NCBI GenBank assembly: GCA_035999365.1
Contig: DASYGT010000030.1
Coordinates: 1-64,000 of the forward strand
Origin: DASYGT01 sp035999365
GTDB lineage: Bacteria; Actinomycetota; Actinomycetes; Mycobacteriales; Jatrophihabitantaceae
DNA: 64,000 nt
Reading direction: 5' to 3'
Below, in pieces: positions 30,781 to 39,714 of the stretch. The notes under the pieces are model-generated. The model made no database searches. It was not told the origin of the DNA and saw only the letters and a program-made list of their open reading frames with translations. The position numbers and the translations under genes were made by a program. The first letter of the stretch is position 1; each line of letters begins with the position of its first letter.

Positions 30781-31992
30781 GTGAAAGACGTCGAGCCATT
30801 CGGGCTGGTGACGTTCGTCGTCGCCCTGGCGATGCTGGCTGCATTGGCGTCGAGCCGGATCAGCGAGCGGCTAGGCGTACCTGCACCCGTCGTGTTCCTG
30901 GTCGCCGCTGCCGCCGCGTCCAATGCCTGGACATCCCTGGGCAGCCTCAGTATCAAGACCGACCAGCGCATCGTCACCGTGGCACTGGTGGTGATCCTCT
31001 TCGACGGTGGCATGCATATCGGGTGGAGGCGGCTGCGTCCGAACGTCGGCGCGGTCGTCTGGCTGGGTATCGCCGGAACAGTGGTGACGGCCGGAGCCAT
31101 GTCGGTCGCCGCTCACGTGCTGTTCGGCTTCGGTTGGCGTTCGGCGCTGCTCGTCGGCACCGCACTGGCGCCGACCGACCCGGCAGTCGTCTTCTCGGTG
31201 CTGGGTCGGCGCGAGATATCAGGCCGCACGGGCACGCTGCTCGAGGGGGAATCGGGCGCCAACGACCCTGTCGGAATCGCACTGATGATCAGCATCCTCG
31301 GCGCCGGCAGCGGCGGTGGCGCAGTGCTGCGGGGCGTCGGGGAGTTCGCCCTGCAGATGGCGCTCGGCCTGATCATCGGCGTCGTCGGCGGCATCCTGCT
31401 GCGCTGGGTGGTGCAGCGGGTGCGACTGCCGAGCGCCGCGCTGTATCCGGTGCAGACCGTGGCCCTCGCACTGCTCGTGTACGGCGGAGCCACCGTGGCC
31501 CGGGGTTCGGGGTTCCTCGCCGTGTTCGTCGCAGGCATCGTCCTCGGCGACGTGCGCTGGCCGCATCGTCGGCAGGTCCGGCAGTTCACCGCCGCCTTGA
31601 GCAGTGTGAGCGAGATCGTCGCATTCGTCGTGCTCGGACTCAGCGTGTCCCTGCACGACGTCTTCGGCGACGGGCGTGTGTGGACCGGGCTCGCACTGGC
31701 CGCGCTGCTCGTCCTCGTGGCGCGGCCGCTGTTCGTCGGCCTCGTGCTGCTGCCGGTGCGGCTCAACCGCGGCGAGCGGGTCTTCGTGCTGTGGTCCGGG
31801 CTGAAGGGCGCCGTGCCGATTCTGCTGGGAACCTACGTCGTCGCCCAGGGAGCTGCGAACGCCGGCCGCATCTACGACCTCATCTTCATCGTCGTGACTG
31901 CATCGGTGATCGTCCAAGGCGGCCTGGTGCCGATCGTCGCGCGTCGCTGCGGCGTGCCGATGCGCGTGATCGACGGTTCCGGCCCGACATAG
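30781..31992 (+). CDS. Cation/proton antiporter of the NhaP/CPA family
   Basis: 403 aa, GTG start. About 11-12 membrane helices fill the whole length. The ion-binding regions are clear: ALAPTDPAVVFSVLGRREI with the TDP motif, and LLEGESGANDPVGIALMI with the ND pair typical of electroneutral CPA1 and NhaP2-type exchangers. It lacks the cytoplasmic TrkA-C/RCK extension of full-length NhaP2, so it is either constitutive or regulated otherwise. It should exchange Na+ or K+ for H+ in pH or osmotic homeostasis. Confidence 0.88.
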   Translation: MKDVEPFGLVTFVVALAMLAALASSRISERLGVPAPVVFLVAAAAASNAWTSLGSLSIKTDQRIVTVALVVILFDGGMHIGWRRLRPNVGAVVWLGIAGTVVTAGAMSVAAHVLFGFGWRSALLVGTALAPTDPAVVFSVLGRREISGRTGTLLEGESGANDPVGIALMISILGAGSGGGAVLRGVGEFALQMALGLIIGVVGGILLRWVVQRVRLPSAALYPVQTVALALLVYGGATVARGSGFLAVFVAGIVLGDVRWPHRRQVRQFTAALSSVSEIVAFVVLGLSVSLHDVFGDGRVWTGLALAALLVLVARPLFVGLVLLPVRLNRGERVFVLWSGLKGAVPILLGTYVVAQGAANAGRIYDLIFIVVTASVIVQGGLVPIVARRCGVPMRVIDGSGPT

Positions 31993-32145
31993 GCCGTCGC
32001 GACTGACGACATAGGAGCGAATGCCGCCCACCCACCCCCGCTGGACGGGCGGACGACACCCGCTGACTGGGTACCCCGCGACACCGCCCGACACACCGAT
32101 CGTGACCTGTGCGTCAGTGACCGGCCGGTCAGCATGGACCGTCCA

Positions 32146-32174
32146 GGCAACCTCCACGGCGCGGTGGGCGACTA
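32146..32174 (+). promoter_or_regulatory. ECF-type promoter before the first L,D-transpeptidase gene
   Basis: GGCAACC (32146-32152), then after 16 nt CGACTA (32169-32174). The -35 core CAACC, the 16-nt gap and the CGACT start of the -10 are the same as before the sigma factor gene at 43762. The leader would be about 32 nt and contains GGAGG before the ATG at 32214. The remaining part of the 221-bp gap (31993-32145) has no clear signal. Confidence 0.6.
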
Positions 32175-32213
32175 CCTCTCTGAGAGACCTTGATCGCAGG
32201 GTCCGGAGGATTC

Positions 32214-33395
32214 ATGGACGGCCGAAATGACGACGACGAGCGAGGCAGCCGAGCCGGGAAGTTGCTGCACGAGGCATTCCGGGCACGGGCACACAGTGCG
32301 ATCGGTGACCTCGCGGCGGTACCACCGATGAGCTCAGGGCTCGGTCCCGATGTCGACGGTCCGCGACGCAATCGACACGTCCTGTGGGCGGCACCGCTTG
32401 CCGTCGCGGGCGCCGTGGCTGTGGCAGTGGTCGTCGTGAGCGCCGTGTCGCACGGGGCCTCGACAGCCGGGAACGGCGCAGTGGCGGCCGGCACCGGACA
32501 AGCGACGGCATCGTCGGCACCGTCCGGGTCGACGCCATCCGGCTCGGCGGCCTCCCGCTCGACGGCACCCACCGGACCCGTGGCCACCGTGCATGTCACG
32601 TCCGCTCTGAACGACGGGGAGGTGGTCGGCGTCGGCGAGCCGATCGTGTTGAGCTTCTCTCCCGCGCCGACCGACTCGAGCGCGTTCACCAGAGCCGCGA
32701 GCGTCACGGTGAACGGTGCGCCGGCCATCGGTGCGTGGTACTGGGAGCGCCCTTACGCCGGTCAGCCCGTCCAGGCCCACTTCCGCGAACGGACGTACTG
32801 GCCGGCCCACGCGACCATCCATGTGACGCTGCCTATCTCCGGCATGTCAGCAGGAAAGGGCCTGGCGTACTCCGGCGCACTGTCGTCGGTGACGTTCCGG
32901 ACCGGCGACGCGCATGTCTCGACCGTGGACGCAGCGACACTGACGATGACGGTGACCGACAACGGCACGGTCGTGAAGACGGTCCCGGTGTCGCTCGGCA
33001 AGGCTGCGACGCCGACATACAACGGGACGAAGATCGTGATGCAGAAGGGTGAGGACGTCCCGGGTACGAACACACTTCGACCCCAAGGCACCGTGATGAT
33101 GTCCGGACCGCACTACACCAACGACCCCGTGCCGTGGTCGGTCCGCGTCACCGCCTCGGGCGAGTACGTGCACGCCGCGGGGTGGAACACGCACATCGGT
33201 ACAAGCAGCACCTCGAACGGATGCACCAACCTCAAACCCGCTGACGGACAATGGTTCTACGAGTTCAGCCAGCTCGGTGATGTCGTCACTTACCTGCACA
33301 CCGACGGGACGCGGATGAACCCGTTCGACGGACTCGGCGACTGGAACATCGCGTGGTCACAGTGGAGTCGGGGCGGACTGCTGATCACCCACTGA
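32214..33395 (+). CDS. Membrane-anchored L,D-transpeptidase (YkuD) with Ig-like domain, first paralog
   Basis: 393 aa from the ATG at 32214 (GGAGG 5 nt upstream). A cytoplasmic N-terminus of about 55 residues contains LLHEAFRARAHSAIGD...VPP. One membrane helix follows (about 56-78), then a Ser/Thr/Pro linker, an Ig-like domain (about 125-230) and a YkuD domain with His320 (YVHAAGWN) and nucleophile Cys337 in SNGCTNL. L,D-transpeptidases make 3-3 peptidoglycan cross-links outside the membrane. The N-terminal segment is shared with the paralog at 43196, which overlaps a sigma factor gene; such a cytoplasmic tail is not needed for catalysis. The 3' end overlaps the convergent meaB gene by 11 bp. 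Confidence 0.9.
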   Translation: MDGRNDDDERGSRAGKLLHEAFRARAHSAIGDLAAVPPMSSGLGPDVDGPRRNRHVLWAAPLAVAGAVAVAVVVVSAVSHGASTAGNGAVAAGTGQATASSAPSGSTPSGSAASRSTAPTGPVATVHVTSALNDGEVVGVGEPIVLSFSPAPTDSSAFTRAASVTVNGAPAIGAWYWERPYAGQPVQAHFRERTYWPAHATIHVTLPISGMSAGKGLAYSGALSSVTFRTGDAHVSTVDAATLTMTVTDNGTVVKTVPVSLGKAATPTYNGTKIVMQKGEDVPGTNTLRPQGTVMMSGPHYTNDPVPWSVRVTASGEYVHAAGWNTHIGTSSTSNGCTNLKPADGQWFYEFSQLGDVVTYLHTDGTRMNPFDGLGDWNIAWSQWSRGGLLITH

Positions 33396-34359
33396 CGACG
33401 GCGCGCACGATCTCGCGGGCGGCCTGGTCCGGCGTCAGGTCCCCCGCGAGAACCGCGGCCTCGCTGCGCTTCACCACTGCGCGGACAGACGCCGACTCCA
33501 ATCGCGACAACAGCGCCTCGTGCACCATCGCGCGCGTCCACTCCACCATCTGGCGGCGGCGCTTCGCGTCGAGCCCGCCGTGCGCGTCGAGCCAGGCGCG
33601 ATGCCGCTCGATCTGCTGCCACACCTTGTCGAGATTCACGTTGTGCAGTCCACTGGCGGTGACGACCGGCGCCTGCCACGTGTCATCGCCGCCGCGCAGG
33701 AAACGCAGCGCGCCGGAAAGCTCTCGTGCGGCCCGGGCCGCTTCGTCCTCATGCTCCTCGTCGGCCTTGTTCACCGCGATCACGTCGGCGAGCTCAAGGA
33801 TGCCGCGCTTCATTCCCTGTAGCGAATCCCCCGTGCGCGCGAGGGTGAGGAACAGAAACGTGTCCACCATGTCCGCAACGACATACTCGGACTGGCCAAC
33901 ACCTACGGTCTCGACGAGGACGACGTCGTAGCCAGCCGCCTCCATCACCAGCATCGTCTCGCGCGTCGCCGTAGCGACGCCGCCCAGCGTGCCCGCGCTC
34001 GGGGACGGCCGCACGAACGCAGCATCCTCGACCGCGAGCCTCGTCATCCGCGTCTTGTCGCCGAGGATGCTGCCGCCGGTGCGGCTGGACGACGGGTCGA
34101 CCGCGAGCACTGCCACGCGGTGACCCATGCCGACCAGGTTCATTCCAAGCGTGTCGATGAACGTCGACTTCCCGACCCCGGGCACGCCGCTGATGCCGAT
34201 GCGCCGCGCGTTGCCGGTATGCGGGAGCAGTACGGCAAGCAGGTCCTGGGACTGCGCCCGGTGATCGGCTCGCCGCGACTCGACGAGCGTGATCGCGCGC
34301 GCCACTGCGGCACGATCGCCGCCACGCACACCCTCGGCCAGGTCGGCTACCTCGGTCAT
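33385..34359 (-). CDS. meaB: Methylmalonyl-CoA mutase-associated GTPase MeaB
   Basis: 324 aa G3E-type GTPase. P-loop GISGVPGVGKSTFID, switch region AVDPSSSRTGGSILGDKTRM, DVVLVETVGVGQSE (G3) and AVNKADEE (G4, NKxD) are all present. MeaB loads and protects the adenosylcobalamin of methylmalonyl-CoA mutase, preventing inactivation. It is 2 nt after mutB in the same operon. Its last codons overlap the end of the convergent transpeptidase gene. Confidence 0.93.
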   Translation of the reverse strand: MTEVADLAEGVRGGDRAAVARAITLVESRRADHRAQSQDLLAVLLPHTGNARRIGISGVPGVGKSTFIDTLGMNLVGMGHRVAVLAVDPSSSRTGGSILGDKTRMTRLAVEDAAFVRPSPSAGTLGGVATATRETMLVMEAAGYDVVLVETVGVGQSEYVVADMVDTFLFLTLARTGDSLQGMKRGILELADVIAVNKADEEHEDEAARAARELSGALRFLRGGDDTWQAPVVTASGLHNVNLDKVWQQIERHRAWLDAHGGLDAKRRRQMVEWTRAMVHEALLSRLESASVRAVVKRSEAAVLAGDLTPDQAAREIVRAVVSG

Positions 34360-34361
34360 GG

Positions 34362-36542
34362 TCAGCCGGCGGTCGCGGACTGCTCGTCCAGAATGCGCAG
34401 CAGGTCGGCGGCTGCCTCGGCGATGACCGTTCCGGGCGGGAAGATCGCCGCGGCACCGGCAGCCCGCAACTCGTCGAAATCCTGCGGCGGGATAACGCCG
34501 CCAACGACGATGAGGATGTCCGGACGCCCTTGTGCGGCCAGTTCGTCGCGCAGCGCCGGGACGAGCGTCAGGTGCCCCGCCGCCAGCGAGTTGACGCCGA
34601 CGATGTGCACGTCGGCCTCGACGGCCTGCCGGGCGACTTCGGCGGGAGTCTGGAAGAGCGGGCCCACATCGACATCGAAGCCGAGGTCGGCGAACGCGGT
34701 GGAAATCACCTTCTGGCCACGGTCGTGGCCGTCCTGCCCCATCTTTGCGACGAGGATGCGCGGGCGGCGACCGTGGGCCTCGGCGAACGTAGCGGTCGCT
34801 GCCCGCGTGTCCTCGATTGCGCTCACTGCACCCGCCTCCGCCGAATACACGCCCGAGATCGTGCGGATCGTCGCGGCATGCCGACCGTAGACCTTCTCGA
34901 GCGCGTCGGAGATCTCGCCCACGGTGGCCTTCGCGCGCGCCGCGTCGATGGCCAGCGCGAGCAGGTTCTGCTCGAGCCCGGCACCACGACTGCCATCCAT
35001 CGCAGCGCCCGCAGCAGCCGTGAGCGCGTCGAGCGAGGCCAGCGTTGCCGGCTCATCACGATCGGCGCGCAACCGGCGCAGCTTCTCGGCCTGCTCGGCG
35101 CGCACGGCAGAGTTGTCGACCTTCAACAGCGTCGGCACGTCGGCCGAGTCGGTGCGGTACTTGTTCACGCCGATCACCGGCTGCCGCCCCGAGTCGATGC
35201 GCGCTTGCGTGCGCGCAGCGGCCTCTTCGATGCGCAACTTCGGCAAGCCCGCGTCGATCGCCTTGGCCATGCCGCCCGCACGCTCAACCTCGAGGATGTG
35301 CGCCGAAGCCTGCCGCGCCAGCTCGTACGTCAGCCGCTCGACGTACGCCGAGCCGCCCCACGGGTCGATGACTCGCGTAGTTCCGGATTCCTGCTGCAGC
35401 ACCAGCTGCGTGTTCCGCGCGATGCGCGCGGAGAAGTCCGTCGGCAGAGCCAGCGCCTCGTCGAGGGCGTTCGTGTGCAGCGACTGCGTATGCCCCTGTG
35501 TCGCGGCCATCGCCTCGATGCAGGTGCGGATGACGTTGTTGAACGGATCCTGCGCAGTGAGTGACCAGCCGGAGGTCTGGGAGTGGGTGCGCAGTGACAG
35601 CGATTTCTCGTTCTTCGGTTCGAACGCGTTCACGAGCTTGGCCCACAACAGTCGCGCGGCGCGCAGCTTGGCGACCTCCATGAAGAAGTTCATACCGATC
35701 GCCCAGAAGAACGACAGTCGCGGTGCGAAGGTGTCGATGTCGAGTCCGGCATCGCGGCCCGCACGGATGTACTCGACGCCGTCGGCAAGGGTGTAGGCCA
35801 GCTCGAGATCGGCAGTCGCACCGGCTTCTTGGATGTGGTAGCCCGAGATCGAGATCGAGTTGAACTTCGGCATCCGCTGTGAGGTGTACGCGAAGATGTC
35901 GCTGATGATTTTCATCGACGGTGTCGGTGGATAGATATAGGTGTTGCGCACCATGAACTCTTTGAGAATGTCGTTCTGAATCGTCCCCGTGAGCTGCTCC
36001 GGAGCAACGCCCTGCTCCTCGGCGGCAACCACGTACAGCGCCAGGACGGGAAGCACTGCGCCGTTCATCGTCATCGACACGCTCATGCGGTCGAGCGGTA
36101 TGCCGTCGAACAGCTGGCGCATGTCGTAGATCGAGTCGATAGCGACTCCAGCCATGCCGACGTCGCCGATCACCCGCTCGTTGTCGCTGTCGTAGCCGCG
36201 GTGCGTGGGCAGGTCGAACGCGATCGACAGCCCCTTCTGTCCCATGGCCAGATTGCGCCGGTAGAAGGCGTTGGACTCGGCCGCTGTGGAGAAGCCGGCG
36301 TACTGGCGGATCGTCCAGGGCTGGTTCACGTACATCGTCGGGTACGGCCCGCGCACGAACGGTGCGATGCCGGGGTAGGTGTTCACGAAGTCGAGTTCCT
36401 CGACGTCGCGTGCCGTGTACAGCGGCGGCACCTCGATCCCCTCGGGGGTCTGCCACGGCGCCACATCGATCGGCTCGGGTGCCTCCGGACCCGACCGCGG
36501 CGCGCCGAGCGATGCATCCCGGAAGTCGGGGATGGCCGCCAT
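34362..36542 (-). CDS. mutB: Methylmalonyl-CoA mutase large (alpha) subunit
   Basis: 726 aa from the ATG at 36542 (overlapping the mutA stop as TGATG). The TIM-barrel substrate domain has TMYVNQPWTIRQYAGFS, NDILKEFMVRNTYIYPP, RTHSQTSGWSL and IARNTQLVLQQES. The C-terminal B12 domain has the cobalamin-ligand motif KMGQDGHDRG (DxHxxG) and VVGGVIPPQD. It interconverts succinyl-CoA and (R)-methylmalonyl-CoA and so connects propionyl-CoA from odd-chain, branched or cholesterol-like substrates to the TCA cycle. It forms a heterodimer with MutA. Confidence 0.95.
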   Translation of the reverse strand: MAAIPDFRDASLGAPRSGPEAPEPIDVAPWQTPEGIEVPPLYTARDVEELDFVNTYPGIAPFVRGPYPTMYVNQPWTIRQYAGFSTAAESNAFYRRNLAMGQKGLSIAFDLPTHRGYDSDNERVIGDVGMAGVAIDSIYDMRQLFDGIPLDRMSVSMTMNGAVLPVLALYVVAAEEQGVAPEQLTGTIQNDILKEFMVRNTYIYPPTPSMKIISDIFAYTSQRMPKFNSISISGYHIQEAGATADLELAYTLADGVEYIRAGRDAGLDIDTFAPRLSFFWAIGMNFFMEVAKLRAARLLWAKLVNAFEPKNEKSLSLRTHSQTSGWSLTAQDPFNNVIRTCIEAMAATQGHTQSLHTNALDEALALPTDFSARIARNTQLVLQQESGTTRVIDPWGGSAYVERLTYELARQASAHILEVERAGGMAKAIDAGLPKLRIEEAAARTQARIDSGRQPVIGVNKYRTDSADVPTLLKVDNSAVRAEQAEKLRRLRADRDEPATLASLDALTAAAGAAMDGSRGAGLEQNLLALAIDAARAKATVGEISDALEKVYGRHAATIRTISGVYSAEAGAVSAIEDTRAATATFAEAHGRRPRILVAKMGQDGHDRGQKVISTAFADLGFDVDVGPLFQTPAEVARQAVEADVHIVGVNSLAAGHLTLVPALRDELAAQGRPDILIVVGGVIPPQDFDELRAAGAAAIFPPGTVIAEAAADLLRILDEQSATAG

Positions 36543-38395
36543 CACGTCACCCCCAACTGATCGAGTGTGGTGCGCAGGACGTGCAGTGCGTCGCATCCGC
36601 CGTAGAGGTACCCGTCGATACCCGAGGCGCGATCGGCGTCCTCACGATCGCCCGGGCGCCCGGCGAGCCAGACGAACTCGGCGCCCGCCTCGCGCAGTGC
36701 CTTGGCCACCCATCCTGCGGTTTCCTCGTAGACCCGGTCGGACGAGCAGAGGCAGACGACCGGCGTCCCGCTGGCGATGAATTCGTCGACCATGTCGTCG
36801 GGCGTTCCCGAACCGACGACCGGCACGATTCCTGCCGCCTGGAAGAGATTGCTCGCGAAGCCGACCCGCGCGGTGTAGGAGGCGACCGGCCCGATCGCCG
36901 CGAGGAAGACCTTCGGCCGTCCCGGTACCGCGTCGGCGCGATCACGCAACTGCTCGAACGGCTCGGCCCAGCGACGCGCGGGCAGCGGACCGGACTGCAC
37001 CGCGATCGGTGCCGGCTCACGCATCACCGGCGCCTCTGCGACGTCCGCGAATTCGCTCACGCCGGTGAGCGGCGCGCGACGATGCGCGATGTCGGCCGCT
37101 CGCCGTTCCCGCGCGGGCGCGATGATCTGTTCAAGCGTGCCGTCGTCGAGCGCGGTGAGCGCGCCCCCGGCACGTTCGACCTCGACGAAGGTTGCCCACG
37201 CCTTCTCGGCGAGTTGGTCGGTCAGCGTCTCGACGTACCAGGAGCCGCCTGCCGCGTCGATCACGCGTGCCAGGCTCGACTCGTCGTGCAGGATCGATTG
37301 CGTATTGCGGGCCATTCGGCAGCCCAAGTCGTCGGGCAGCCCGACCGCGGAGTCGAATGGAAGGACGGTGATGGACTCCGCCCCCGCTACAGCTGCCGCG
37401 AAGCAGCCGACGGTGGCTCGCAGCAAGTTCACCCAGGGGTCGCGCCGGCTGAGCATCGCCGCTGAGGTCACCGCATGCTGGCGCTGCCCGCGACGCTCGA
37501 GGGCGGCACCGCTCAGCTCGGCGACGCGGTCCCATACCCGCCGCGCGGCACGCAGCTTGGCGATCGACAGGAACTGGTCGGCGGTGACCGCGTACCGGAA
37601 TTCCAGCGCGGCCAGGGCCGCATCGATGCTCACACCGCCGTCGGTCAGCGCACGCAGGTATTCGACACCGACCGCCGCGGCGACGCCGATCTCGTCGGCA
37701 TCGCTCGCACCGGCGTCGTGGTAGGCCGTCGCGTCGACCGTGGCGACGCAGAGCTCGGGCGAGCCGGAGACCTCGTGTGCCAGCGTCGACAGGAGTGCCA
37801 GGTCGGCCGCGGCGCCCGACCGGGCCCGCAGGCCGATCGGATCGGCCCCCAATGAGCCGCGCAGCTCGCGGGCATTCACACCTCGGTCGGAGGCGAGGCT
37901 CAGCAATGCCGTCGCTGCTGGGTACGTCGCGTCCCCGGCATCGAGCACGATCGGTGCCAGGTCGAGGTACACGCCGTCCAGGGCGCGGGCAAGATCGGCC
38001 ACGGCCAGCCCCGCGTCGCCGAGCACCAGCCAGACCGAGGTCGCGCCATTGGCCAGGTCGGCGAGCACCGCGCGGTTGGTCGCCGCGGCATCCGGATCGG
38101 CGTGCCGCTGCCGGACGTCCCACCCTGTCCCGGCCGCCCCGGCCGCAGTCGCGCCGCGGACGAACGGAGGATGCCCGGGCACGCCGTCGTGAGCGAGGCT
38201 CAAGGCGTCTTCGGCGGTATAGAGCGGCTTGATCTCGATGCCCTCGTAGGTACGACAACTCAAGGCCGCTTCGGGATCGCCATCGGGCTCGATTCCGGCC
38301 TTGCGCAGGACCGCACTCACCAGCTCGCGCCACTGCTCGCGGGTCGCGCTTTCGAATTCCGCAGCGAGCGCGAGCGGCTCAGGCTGGGCAGACAT
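36542..38395 (-). CDS. mutA: Methylmalonyl-CoA mutase small (beta) subunit
   Basis: 617 aa from the ATG at 38395, a start supported by a leaderless -10 box. It has the same two-domain outline as MutB but with degenerate active-site motifs: the barrel block reads RMARNTQSILHDESSLARVIDAAGGSWYVE, and the C-terminal domain has no DxHxxG cobalamin ligand (it shows AAIGPVASYTARVGFASNLF instead). That is normal for the non-catalytic subunit. First gene of mutA-mutB-meaB. Confidence 0.92.
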   Translation of the reverse strand: MSAQPEPLALAAEFESATREQWRELVSAVLRKAGIEPDGDPEAALSCRTYEGIEIKPLYTAEDALSLAHDGVPGHPPFVRGATAAGAAGTGWDVRQRHADPDAAATNRAVLADLANGATSVWLVLGDAGLAVADLARALDGVYLDLAPIVLDAGDATYPAATALLSLASDRGVNARELRGSLGADPIGLRARSGAAADLALLSTLAHEVSGSPELCVATVDATAYHDAGASDADEIGVAAAVGVEYLRALTDGGVSIDAALAALEFRYAVTADQFLSIAKLRAARRVWDRVAELSGAALERRGQRQHAVTSAAMLSRRDPWVNLLRATVGCFAAAVAGAESITVLPFDSAVGLPDDLGCRMARNTQSILHDESSLARVIDAAGGSWYVETLTDQLAEKAWATFVEVERAGGALTALDDGTLEQIIAPARERRAADIAHRRAPLTGVSEFADVAEAPVMREPAPIAVQSGPLPARRWAEPFEQLRDRADAVPGRPKVFLAAIGPVASYTARVGFASNLFQAAGIVPVVGSGTPDDMVDEFIASGTPVVCLCSSDRVYEETAGWVAKALREAGAEFVWLAGRPGDREDADRASGIDGYLYGGCDALHVLRTTLDQLGVT

Positions 38396-38401
38396 GCGGG
38401 A

Positions 38402-38407
38402 ATCGTA
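38402..38407 (-). promoter_or_regulatory. Leaderless-type -10 box before mutA
   Basis: TACGAT on the minus strand ends 6 nt before the ATG at 38395, excluding the longer in-frame extension as a likely start. Confidence 0.5.
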
Positions 38408-38520
38408 TTGCGGTCGATGCCGCTGCTTGGCGTTGAGGTGGCCCATCTCTCTAGGCGGACACAGCCGATTCACCGCTGGTTCGCGGCCGATACCCGGGCT
38501 GCGCGGCGAATCTGGGGGCC

Positions 38521-38877
38521 ATGAGCGCCGCCCTGATCGCCTCACAGACCGGTTCTCTCCCGCTCGATCGCGCCGCTGCCGAGCGGGTGCGGTTGACACT
38601 CGTGGAGCAGCGGCGCTTCCGCCTCGACCAGCTCGCCGAACTCGAACGCGACGGCGCGCTGCGCTGCGATGACCCCACCGCGCGGGAGGTGGCGCGATCA
38701 CTGGTGACGGGCGCCCGCGGCGCCCTGCTCAACATCTGTGAGGCGCTCCGACAGATCGACGCCGGCCGGTATGGGTGGTGCCGAGATTGCCGTAGCCGTC
38801 TCTCGCTTGAGCAGCTGGAGATACTGCCCCACATCACACGCTGCCCGGCGTGCCTTCGGATGATGAGCCGTACCTGA
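38521..38877 (+). CDS. DksA/TraR-type C4 zinc-finger protein
   Basis: 118 aa. An N-terminal helical stretch (about residues 15-75) is followed by the C4 zinc finger: GWCRDCRSRLSLEQLEIL and RCPACLRMM, two CxxC pairs 17 residues apart, typical of the DksA/TraR C-terminal finger. Family members bind in the RNA polymerase secondary channel, though many short actinobacterial ones are uncharacterised. The acidic coiled-coil tip of true DksA (DxxDxA) is not evident here. Divergent from mutA, with a 125-bp gap showing no clear promoter beyond a GGGGG ribosome binding site. Confidence 0.8.
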   Translation: MSAALIASQTGSLPLDRAAAERVRLTLVEQRRFRLDQLAELERDGALRCDDPTAREVARSLVTGARGALLNICEALRQIDAGRYGWCRDCRSRLSLEQLEILPHITRCPACLRMMSRT

Positions 38878-38893
38878 ACGCGGGCCGATCCCC

Positions 38894-38899
38894 TACCCT
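38894..38899 (+). promoter_or_regulatory. Leaderless-type -10 box before the purine nucleoside phosphorylase gene
   Basis: TACCCT ends 8 nt before the GTG at 38908. Confidence 0.5.
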
Positions 38900-38907
38900 C
38901 GGCGGAC

Positions 38908-39714
38908 GTGACAGCTCCCGACACCTCGACGCCCGACGGGACCGCTCGCGCCGCGGCCCAGCTGCTCGCCGAACACACCGGCCAGGACGCACACGACGTC
39001 GCGATCGTCCTCGGCTCGGGCTGGGTGCCGGCCATCGATGCCCTCGGCTCACCCGCTACCGAGCTGCTCGTCACCGACCTGCCGGGATTCCTGCCTCCGG
39101 CCGTCGAGGGGCACGCGGGTCGTATCCGATCACTGACCGTCGGCACTCAGCGGGTGCTCGCCTTCCTCGGCCGGACCCACCTCTACGAGGGACGGGGCGT
39201 CGACGCGGTCGCGCACGGCGTCCGGGTGGCGGCCGCGGCCGGTTGCCGCACCGTGATCCTCACCAACGCCTGTGGGGGCCTACGCGCCGATCTGTCGGTG
39301 GGCGATCCCGTCCTGATCCGCGATCACCTGAACCTGACCTGGCGCACGCCACTGGTCGGGCCGCGATTCGTCGACCTCACCGACCTCTACAGCGAGCGCC
39401 TGCGCGCACTGGTGCGGTCGGTCGACCCGTCCATCACCGAGGGTGTCTACGCGATGTTCCCCGGACCGCAGTACGAGACGCCCGCCGAGGTACGGATGGC
39501 CGGGATCCTGGGCGCCGATCTGGTCGGCATGTCGACGGTCCTGGAAGCCATCGCCGCGCGCGCCGAGGGCTGCGACGTCCTGGGCATCTCCCTGGTGACG
39601 AACCTCGCGGCCGGCCTCGGCGACCGACTCGACCATGAAGAGGTGCTCGCCGCCGGCCTGGCCGCCGCGAACCGGATGGGCGCCCTCCTCGCCGAGGTGA
39701 TCCCGCAGCTATGA
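38908..39714 (+). CDS. deoD: Purine-nucleoside phosphorylase (trimeric, inosine/guanosine type)
   Basis: 268 aa, GTG start. Motifs: phosphate loop VAIVLGSGWVPAI, GRTHLYEG, ILTNACGGLRADLSVGD, MFPGPQYETPAEVRMAGILGADLVGMSTVLEAI, and SLVTNLAAG, where Asn marks the 6-oxopurine specificity. It splits purine (deoxy)nucleosides to base and (deoxy)ribose-1-phosphate. It overlaps the next gene by 4 nt and is upstream of the sugar-phosphate mutase gene pmmB, the M. tuberculosis deoD-pmmB order with one extra gene inserted. Confidence 0.92.
   Translation: MTAPDTSTPDGTARAAAQLLAEHTGQDAHDVAIVLGSGWVPAIDALGSPATELLVTDLPGFLPPAVEGHAGRIRSLTVGTQRVLAFLGRTHLYEGRGVDAVAHGVRVAAAAGCRTVILTNACGGLRADLSVGDPVLIRDHLNLTWRTPLVGPRFVDLTDLYSERLRALVRSVDPSITEGVYAMFPGPQYETPAEVRMAGILGADLVGMSTVLEAIAARAEGCDVLGISLVTNLAAGLGDRLDHEEVLAAGLAAANRMGALLAEVIPQL

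Noticed and set aside
38396..38701. Extension of MutA to 719 aa
   Set aside because: The extension is Arg-rich, overlaps the divergent zinc-finger gene and has no similarity to mutases. The ATG at 38395 has a -10 box at the right distance.
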